Below are positions 54,179 to 61,562 of a stretch of DNA of 64,000 nt, in pieces (the stretch's first letter is position 1; each line of letters begins with the position of its first letter). This stretch comes from Cercophora sp. LCS_1 (lineage: Eukaryota; Ascomycota; Sordariomycetes; Sordariales; Lasiosphaeriaceae). The position numbers and the translations under genes were made by a program. The notes beneath the pieces are model-generated. The model saw only the letters and a program-made list of their open reading frames with translations. It made no database searches and was not told the origin of the DNA. The stretch lies in NCBI GenBank assembly GCA_036250225.1, contig JAPZLL010000011.1, forward strand, positions 248,001 through 312,000, given 5' to 3'.

Positions 54179-55735
54179 ATGTTCAGCGCAGACATCACTT
54201 GGACACCCGTGGCCGAGGTGGGAGGATTCCAGCGGGCCACCAACGCAAAACCGCCATCTCGTCGACCGTCGAGGTCAGAGACAGAACGTGTCGTCGATGC
54301 AAGCGCAGACGATGTCTCCTCCGTCCGGAGCAGTGGCAACTCGCGGAAACAGTCAGTCTTCCGCTGGCGTCGAGGGAAGAAGCCCGCATCCGAGTCTGGC
54401 GGTGGCGTTCCCAGTTCAAGTTCACATCGAGCAACGTCGAGTGTGGGCTCCCACAAGCAGCTAAGCATCGACACGGTGGCCGAAATGTCAGAGGACCGAG
54501 GCCCCGAGAGACACGAGCTACCCGCCAGCGACTCGGAGCCATCTCACGTCCCAACGCGACGCACCAAGATACCAGCAGGCAGATTCCCACCAGTCTCACC
54601 ATACGCGGCCCCAACCACGCCTCGATACCGCCTACCAAGCTCGACCCAAGCCGGCGAAGAGCCCACCTCCCCGTCGGACTCGGACCAGCCAGCATGGACC
54701 AAAGACATGGAATTCGACTCAACCCTGCGCAACCCCGAGGAGTTCATCCCCAGCAGCCGCGGTTCCAACGCCGCAAGTTCCTACACAGACAGCTCACCCC
54801 GAACGACCGTCTTCTCGCCCACGACCCGAAGCTCCATCCCCTCGGGTCTCAGTCCACCACCGAAACACGCCCAACGCCCTGTCCCTCGCAACCCACCACC
54901 GCCAGCGACCTCCCTCGAGACCCTCATCGCCCGCATGCCGTTCGCCACGCCCCACACCATCCTCGCCCGCCTGACCGAGACTTACAACCCCCTCCCCTTC
55001 CCGCTCCTCCACGACCTCAACCTCGAAAAGGACCTCTGGCTGCTCGCGCACCTGCACAACCTCCTCCCTGCCTCGCCGCTCCCCACCGCGAGTCGAATTC
55101 TGGACATCGCGTCCCCCGTATCGTCACTGCTGCAGTTGTCAGTTACGAACCCCACAGCAAGGATCGCCCATTTGTCGAACTCTCCGCCGCCACATCCGCT
55201 CGCCAACGTGGCATCGCTCTCGTTTCTGTCACTGTCGGATGTATCCTTTCCCCTGGCTGATTCTGCGTTTGACTACGCGCGTCTGACCCATGTAGTCGCG
55301 GGATTGTTTTCGCCGCCGCAGATTAAGACGCTTATTCGCGAGGCGCACAGGGTGTTGGCTGTCAGAGGGGTGCTGGAGTTTCGGGTGGTGGATCCCATGC
55401 TCGTTGATGCGGGTGAGGCGGTCAGGAAGTGGGTGGAGGAGGAGTTGCTGGTTGCGTTGGAGGGGGAGTTTAGGTGTACGAGGCCGGGGGTGTTGGTGCC
55501 GTTGTGGATGAGGGAGGTTGGGTTTCAGATGGGCGAGGTGGAGGTGTTGGAGGTGGGTGTTGGTGGAGGGGAGGGGGAGGGGGAGGGGGAGGAGACAAGT
55601 GTGGAGGAGGTGTTGGGGGCCGAGGTTGGGAGATGGTTGTTGAGGGGGCAGTATCCGTTTGTGGAGAGGTGGTGTTGGGAGGAGGGAGATGGCGGGCGGT
55701 GGAGAGTGTTGACGATAAGGGGGCTTAAGACTTGA
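54179..55735 (+). CDS. Disordered protein with degenerate SAM-methyltransferase domain
   Basis: A single exon of 518 aa. Residues 1-240 are Ser/Pro/Arg-rich and disordered, as in signalling adaptors. Residues about 245-515 follow the type-11 methyltransferase layout: a helix-rich entry (NLEKDLWLLAHLHNLLP), a motif-I position reading RILDIASPVSSLL, and a post-motif segment FSPPQIKTLIREAHRVLAVRGVLEFRVVDP with the usual E.HRVL..GG/GV shape. The expected Gly-rich SAM loop (GxGxG) is absent, so catalysis is doubtful. Near residues 461-471 is a low-complexity (GE) run. No signal peptide. Function unknown. Confidence 0.75.
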   Translation: MFSADITWTPVAEVGGFQRATNAKPPSRRPSRSETERVVDASADDVSSVRSSGNSRKQSVFRWRRGKKPASESGGGVPSSSSHRATSSVGSHKQLSIDTVAEMSEDRGPERHELPASDSEPSHVPTRRTKIPAGRFPPVSPYAAPTTPRYRLPSSTQAGEEPTSPSDSDQPAWTKDMEFDSTLRNPEEFIPSSRGSNAASSYTDSSPRTTVFSPTTRSSIPSGLSPPPKHAQRPVPRNPPPPATSLETLIARMPFATPHTILARLTETYNPLPFPLLHDLNLEKDLWLLAHLHNLLPASPLPTASRILDIASPVSSLLQLSVTNPTARIAHLSNSPPPHPLANVASLSFLSLSDVSFPLADSAFDYARLTHVVAGLFSPPQIKTLIREAHRVLAVRGVLEFRVVDPMLVDAGEAVRKWVEEELLVALEGEFRCTRPGVLVPLWMREVGFQMGEVEVLEVGVGGGEGEGEGEETSVEEVLGAEVGRWLLRGQYPFVERWCWEEGDGGRWRVLTIRGLKT

Positions 55736-56371
55736 CTGGACCGGCAATTGGAGGGTTGGAAAAGACAACAATGGACTAGACTACGATAGGTAGTCGAGAT
55801 GATACCATGATAATACGACAGATACCAAATACCAAAGCCTTAAGGATAGCAAAGAAGAAGCATAAAGCAGAGCTAGGTGTGTGGAATGAGAGAGAATGAA
55901 ACATGGAAGGCCCCTGCATGTCACTCCAGCCTCTTTTTCCATAGTCCCGAGACGTCACGTTACTGTCCCTCGCGACAATGCTATCAAGGCACTCTGCGGA
56001 TCGAGTATTATCAGATGTAGATATCCCTTCGAACTCAGTTGAGTCTGGCTTACCCCTAAACTCTCATCCAGCGTTCTGCAAAGTTTTTTTTTTTAAGTTT
56101 TTTTTTTTTCTCGCACAAGTTATTGCGAGATCCTTCATAACCGCCTTGCTAAAATTCCGATGAATCAAACTGCACGATCATCTTAGCCAAGCACTACCAC
56201 CCTGTCAACAGGACATTCATGTCCACACATCGATAAGGCACCCTTATATTTCCTTGCCCAATCTTATAGACAGTCCCATTTCGCCTTTCGATCATAGATC
56301 AGACATAGATCATGCCCTCTCCAACCTGTAAACGGGGCAGCCCATTTCCTTCTCTTTCTTGTCAGATGGTT
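55736..56371. other. Convergent 3' intergenic region
   Basis: Holds the 3' UTRs of two converging genes and two long T tracts (about 56082-56110). No gene seen. Confidence 0.5.
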
Positions 56372-58129
56372 CTAGATGGACTTCCGATTCTCGTACCACA
56401 CGAGCGGTCCATGTTCACCTTCAAGTCGAAAATCCGCGCCAAATGCCTCGACGTCACCATCAGGCCCAGTCCGGAACTGCACTCGCAGACATAACTGTGG
56501 CCGCTTCGTCAACCCAGACCCCGGCGGCGCATAGGCATCGACGAACAACCACGCAATCCAATAGTCGCCAGTGACGTGCTCAAAGTCAACATGAAAGCTC
56601 TTGCCCTCAAATTCCAGCGGCCCCGATCCCCGCAGCAAGCATCCTCTCTCGACGGTCGGGTGAGCCGGCGTAGCGGCCGGGTACTCCTTGCGAGCCTCAT
56701 CTCCACACTGAAGTGAGAGCGTGATGTTGCCATAGCCGACATGGTCATAGACGCCCGCGTATGCCGCCAGCGGCAAGGGCCGCGGAAGCGGCGGTATAGA
56801 ACGAGGGTACAACCGGTCCAAGCAAGTCTCGAGGCCCCGCCTGCTGGCCGCCATCCGTTCCCGCGCCATCTGCCCCATATCCAGCCGACGGCTCTGCGGC
56901 ACGTCAAAGTAGTCATACAGAATCCGCCACAGCACAATTTCAATGGCCGGCGTGTGGGCGTTGGTCATGATGGCCACGCCAAACTGTTTGGACGGAAACA
57001 TCCACATTTCGGTTCTGTGCTCGCGCATCTGGCCGTTGTGAAACCAAAACTCGGTGCCCTCAAGCACGCCGCCCGCCCAGCCCATGCCGTAGTACACAGG
57101 ACCGGTAAAGGGCGGGAATGATGAAGTGCCCATGGCCGTGTGCGGCGCCTTCATGGCAGCCTTTCCCGCAGCCGAGATAGGGCCCTTTTGGTCTGAGCTT
57201 GAGCTCATCATGTAGCGCAGATATTTGGCGTAGTCAGCCACGCAGCTGATGACCATGCCGGCGCCTTCGTGCCCGGCGTGTGCCGAGTGCGGCACAACCA
57301 CGTACGAGTCGCTGTCGTTGTGGTACCAGAGCTCATCGGCCAATGCGGCGGGATATCTTTGCGAGCTATCGGAGTCGGGAAATTGCGTCGATAGATAGGT
57401 AAATACCATACCCATGGGGTACCAGAGCTTGTCTCGGAACACGTACGCCAGCAAGCCAGGCCACCGACGGAACGTCTCGCCGGGATAGTAGAGCCGGGTG
57501 ATGAGGTAGCCGACGGCAGTCACCAACTGGTTGGAGTACTGGTATTTCGCCCGTGGCTCAGCTGACATGGGCAGGTTGCGCAAACCTCGTGTGGCGGCTT
57601 CCGGGTCGGACCACGAGACCAAGTCGTGCGGTGGGTATCCGGTGCGGTGTGACAACGCGTCCCGGATGGTGATGTGCTCGGTGGCCCAGGGGTCGGAAAG
57701 AACAAAGTCGTCGCGGATCAGGGATGAGATGGGCGTGTCCCATTGTACGTGGGGGAACTTGGCGTCATTGTCGACTAGCTGGCTCATGGCCGCCGCCGTG
57801 AATGATTTGGTGGTGCTCCCGGTATAGAAGAGGCTGTACGGGGTGACGGGGGTTGAGTTGTTGTTGTGGCCATGTTGTCGCGCCCATCCGAATCCCTTGG
57901 TCCATGTTGAGGTTCCCTCCACAATGGCCACAGCTAATCCGGGGGTTTTCCACTTGCGCAGGGTATCCTCGATGAATTGCTCGAGGGCGCCGTTGTCTCG
58001 GTAAAATGATGGTGGTGCTGCATCTTCATTGCTCTTGCCAAATGGGTGCTGTGTCTCCGTCTGTTCGGATGTGATGACCCGGTGTCCAAATAGCCCGAGT
58101 GTGATCGTGACCAGTGTACTTGCATGCAT
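56372..58129 (-). CDS. Secreted beta-lactamase-family serine hydrolase
   Basis: A single exon of 585 aa with an N-terminal hydrophobic segment that may be a signal peptide (MHASTLVTITLGLFGHRVITS). The fold is that of class C beta-lactamases and related esterases/DD-peptidases. The SxxK motif is S105-T-T-K108 and the YxN motif is Y198-S-N200. A later HNG (near FWFHNGQMREH) occupies the KTG/HxG position. The last 170 residues form a beta-rich accessory domain starting around LAAYAGVYDHVGYGN, as in fungal members. Secreted fungal members are usually esterases or peptide hydrolases of unknown substrate; some are lactone hydrolases in metabolite clusters, but no such cluster is evident here. Confidence 0.88.
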   Translation of the reverse strand: MHASTLVTITLGLFGHRVITSEQTETQHPFGKSNEDAAPPSFYRDNGALEQFIEDTLRKWKTPGLAVAIVEGTSTWTKGFGWARQHGHNNNSTPVTPYSLFYTGSTTKSFTAAAMSQLVDNDAKFPHVQWDTPISSLIRDDFVLSDPWATEHITIRDALSHRTGYPPHDLVSWSDPEAATRGLRNLPMSAEPRAKYQYSNQLVTAVGYLITRLYYPGETFRRWPGLLAYVFRDKLWYPMGMVFTYLSTQFPDSDSSQRYPAALADELWYHNDSDSYVVVPHSAHAGHEGAGMVISCVADYAKYLRYMMSSSSDQKGPISAAGKAAMKAPHTAMGTSSFPPFTGPVYYGMGWAGGVLEGTEFWFHNGQMREHRTEMWMFPSKQFGVAIMTNAHTPAIEIVLWRILYDYFDVPQSRRLDMGQMARERMAASRRGLETCLDRLYPRSIPPLPRPLPLAAYAGVYDHVGYGNITLSLQCGDEARKEYPAATPAHPTVERGCLLRGSGPLEFEGKSFHVDFEHVTGDYWIAWLFVDAYAPPGSGLTKRPQLCLRVQFRTGPDGDVEAFGADFRLEGEHGPLVWYENRKSI

Positions 58130-58618
58130 TTCTGCAGGTCTGTGGTGTGGTTGTCGGGCACCCTCGAATATGGACTTGGTAATTTGATGTTGCTTTCAGT
58201 TGTGCTGGGGTATGGTACCGGGTCTTGGGGTCTAGCAAAGTGCGTTGCTGTTGCCTACCTACCTTGGTGACCCCGCGCAGCAGTGCCGCAGCCCCGCGTC
58301 TCATGCACCCCGGCTATTGCTTCCTTCCCGGCATGCGGCTCCTCTCCAAAAACTTGTTACGTCATTGCTTTCGAACCTGTGGGTTGACGTCGCATTTAAT
58401 GACCTAGCTAGTGGTAGGTTACCCGCAATCCGTTTATCACTCTCGACTTCATGCTCACTCACTCCTGTAGCCCAGAAGTTCTTTTCCACCGTGCCAAGAA
58501 TCAAGACGCCCAGGGGGAGCCCAGGCTTGCCAAGTTTGACTTCAGCCTTCAATGAACATCTGAGCTCCCTGTAACGGCCGCATGCTGACAGATACCTTGG
58601 CACTTATCTACATCCCTC
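58130..58618. other. Intergenic region
   Basis: About 490 nt; promoter of the beta-lactamase-like gene and 3' side of the next. Nothing recognised. Confidence 0.45.
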
Positions 58619-59218
58619 TTAATTCACCCCCCAAAACAAGCCAATCCACTCCTTGACAACACCCACACCCTCAACAAACTCCTTCACCCGTCCCACCGTC
58701 CCCTCCAAATCAGCATTCCCTGAAGAAATCCCCCCCTCACAATACATTTTCCTGTCTCCCGTCCTGATCCCCTCCCAAAACTGCACCAAAGCGGGATGCT
58801 CTTGCCTGACGAAAAGCGTATCGCAAGCCGGGGGACATCCATTCCCGATCTTCCCGCCTCCCCCAGCAAAGAAGTAGGCACGATCATCACTTCCCCTTGT
58901 GGCACAGACGAGGCTGTAGCTGTAGCACCCCGGGTCGATGGCGGCGGCGGTGATGTCAAAGGTGTAGTTGCCGCGTTGCTCGAGGCCGATGATGGCTGTG
59001 ATGGCGCCTGAGGTGGAGGAGCCGTAGTATGCGACCGAAGGGCCCCATGTTATGTTGTTTTCAGTTGGGGAGAGGGTGCCGGTTAAGATGGTGGGGTTCA
59101 GAGGGCCCAAGTCCGGGGCTGTTGGGAGGGGGATTGGAGCGGTTGTGAGGGAGGGGACCTGGGGGAGGGCGGTTGCGAGGGAGAGGATGGAGAGGAGAGT
59201 TGGGAGTGTGAAGCGCAT
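58619..59218 (-). CDS. Secreted protein of unknown function
   Basis: A single exon of 199 aa. I start it at the ATG at 59218 because it opens a clear signal peptide (MRFTLPTLLSILSLATALP). A Pro/Thr linker leads into a beta-rich domain (WGPSVAYYGSSTSGAITAII) with five Cys visible in CYSYSLVC, CPPAC and YCEGG. The C-terminal part is acidic and helical. It does not share the two-motif pattern of the 37-41 kb secreted cluster. No family is recognised. Confidence 0.75.
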   Translation of the reverse strand: MRFTLPTLLSILSLATALPQVPSLTTAPIPLPTAPDLGPLNPTILTGTLSPTENNITWGPSVAYYGSSTSGAITAIIGLEQRGNYTFDITAAAIDPGCYSYSLVCATRGSDDRAYFFAGGGGKIGNGCPPACDTLFVRQEHPALVQFWEGIRTGDRKMYCEGGISSGNADLEGTVGRVKEFVEGVGVVKEWIGLFWGVN

Positions 59219-60004
59219 TGTGGTGATGATGAGTGATTTGGGTTGGTTTAGTCTGGATTTTGTGATGATTGCTGTTGAGGTCACTTGCGCCGTTATTTGG
59301 TGAACCTGTCTGGGAGTCAAAGCAGAGTTTTTATACAGCGTATGTCCTCAGGGGACTCGTTTTCAAATCCTCCAACTTATCACCAAACGCCTTTCATTCG
59401 CAAAGCACTGAAGAGAGCGGCCGCGTCAACACCGATATACGCATGCGGCTGATGGCTTCTCCTTGTTTGATGTCAAGCCTCGTTGCTGAATTGCTTGTGT
59501 CAATCCAAGTCTCATTGGCTCAATGCTGTCCCTGTTGTGGAGGCTGATGGTTCCTTGGCACAAGCACCAACCCTGACATACACACCATTGGTCCACCCTA
59601 TTTCAGCCCTATTGCCCCTTTTTCGTCACAGCCGATGTGCTGTCTCAGAGGAAATTTGGACATGGTTGCTACAACCAGTCGACATGCCAAAATGTGCGCG
59701 ACCGCACCTCCCACGAAGAGCATGCCATTTTCGGTCTTCCAAGACACAAGGTTGCACCTCAGGCCCAAAAGGGTCAGCAATATTAGCTTTTGTCTGCAGA
59801 GCGATCCCCACCAACCAAGAGACGATGCATGTCTTGCTGTCCCTTGTATGCATCCCGCAAATCCCTCGACACCCGCGCCATTCAGGAACAGAATGCTGAC
59901 CCCGCATTGATGGCGAGATCAACCCTTGATCGAAGACCCCTCGTTTGTGTCACTCGAATCTCACTCAACGCCTGTCATTTATCGCCAAACGCCACGACGA
60001 CGCA
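59219..60004. other. Divergent promoter region
   Basis: Nearly 790 nt between the secreted protein (-) and the methyltransferase (+). Overlapping frames on both strands at 59480-59920 look accidental. Confidence 0.4.
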
Positions 60005-61360
60005 ATGGCTGACATCACGAAAGGACTCGAGGCCGACGAGGTGGAATTGGATGATGCGAGCGAGACGGCGTCAGCGGCGTCGAGTGTCCTCAACTTTCGT
60101 CGTGAGAACGGACGGACGTATCATGCCTACAAGGCCGGCAGTGAGATTCCCAAACAGTAGGATGTCTGACGGTGACTGATTCAGCGGAATACTTTCTCCC
60201 GAACGATGCAGTGAGTGATCATTGATGCGATTTTGACATGGTGCAGATTGCTGATACTGCTGTCTAATCTAATAGGCTGAGAGCGGCCGCCTCGGTATGA
60301 GTTCACTCGGCAGGTACCTTATTCAGCTGAACTGACATTACCAGACCTCCAACACAACCTCTCCATCCTGACGCAAGATAATCGACTGTTCATCAGCCCA
60401 GCCGCCAAGGACAAGCCATTGCGACGTGTCCTTGATGCGGGCTGTGGAACAGGCATCTGGGCCACCGACTTTGGTACCGCCACCCCCTTTGACATCTTAG
60501 TCTCGCACTCGCTTACATGCCCTTCAAGCCGACGAACACCCGGACGTTTCAGTAGTCGGAGTCGACCTCAGCCCCATCCAGCCCGAATTGTAAGCCACTC
60601 CTACCTCTGTGCATGGTATTACAACAACCCCTGACACTGACATCTCAGCGTCCCTCCAAACGTCGAATACCTCGTCGACGACCTCGAAATAGACTGGACC
60701 TTTGTCCACCCCTTTGATCTCATCTACATGCGCTTCCTCACTGGCTCCATCAAAGACTGGCCCCGACTCTTTGCCCAGTCATTTGCGTGAGTTCCTCCCC
60801 GTCCCATCCCAAACCGTTTTATTTACAGCCTCTAATAACAAAACGACAAAAAGAAACCTCACCCCCGGCGGCCACATCGAACACTTCGACACCCTAAACC
60901 CCCTCGTCTCCTCCGACGGTACTCCTTCGCCCGATTCGCCCCTCCTAAAATGGAACATCCTCCTCCTCGAAGCATCCCAGAAACTAGGCCGCCCCCCTGA
61001 ACTCGGTTCTCGACTACAAGACACAGCTCGCTGGGGCGGGATTCGTTAATATTGTCCAGACCGAATTCAAGTGGCCGATTAACACTTGGCCCAAGGACAA
61101 GAAGCATAAGAACTTGGGAGCTTGGGTCGAGAAGGACGCGCTGCAGGGCTTCCAGGCTGTGAGTCTAATGCTGTTTACCAATGTGCTGGGGTGGAGTGTG
61201 GAGGAGGTCGAGGCATTGCTGGTGGGTGTGCGGAGGGATGTGAGGGATCGGGGGATTCATGCTTATTGGCCTATGTGAGTAACTGCCTTCTTGGGGATGA
61301 TGCGAGATGAGTTTACTAACGCAGGATAGATGGGTTGTGTGTGGGCAGAAGCCGGTTTGA
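60005..61360 (+). CDS. UMTA/LaeA-like SAM methyltransferase, one-base frameshift
   Basis: Exons: 60005-60140, 60185-60210, 60276-60294, 60345-60473, 60529-60589, 60649-60786, 60854-61274 and 61330-61360; about 319 aa if the frame is continuous. The N-terminus (ASSVLNFRRENGRTYHAYK), EYFLPNDAAESGRLDLQH, motif I VLDAGCGTGIWATDF, VVGVDLSPIQP, VDDLEIDW and the C-terminal YWPIWVVCGQKP are typical of the fungal UMTA/LaeA-like methyltransferases, some of which tune secondary metabolism. Two very short exons (26 and 19 nt) are supported by phase. In exon 7, six C at 60992-60997, where five are needed, shift the frame inside GRPLNSVLDYKTQLAGAGF; without repair the protein ends near residue 230. This is either a real null allele or a homopolymer error. 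Confidence 0.75.
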
Positions 61361-61562
61361 ATTGAGGCTCCAATCAGTCGCTCCCCTGTTCGAAATTATA
61401 CCTTGTTGTGTAACAGTAAGACTTGTTCCTTGGAAACGAGTCGACAAATCGCATTGCATCGAGTAATCTGATCAAGGCTTGCCCAACATCGTGTTTTGTT
61501 TTCGAGAATTAAATTCCCCTATGCTACTTGCCCAGTACAACAAGAACTTCGACTTCCTCTGC

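Noticed and set aside
54179..61360. A secondary-metabolite gene cluster around the methyltransferases and beta-lactamase-like hydrolase
   Set aside because: No polyketide synthase, peptide synthetase, terpene cyclase, P450 or pathway transcription factor is present in the window.
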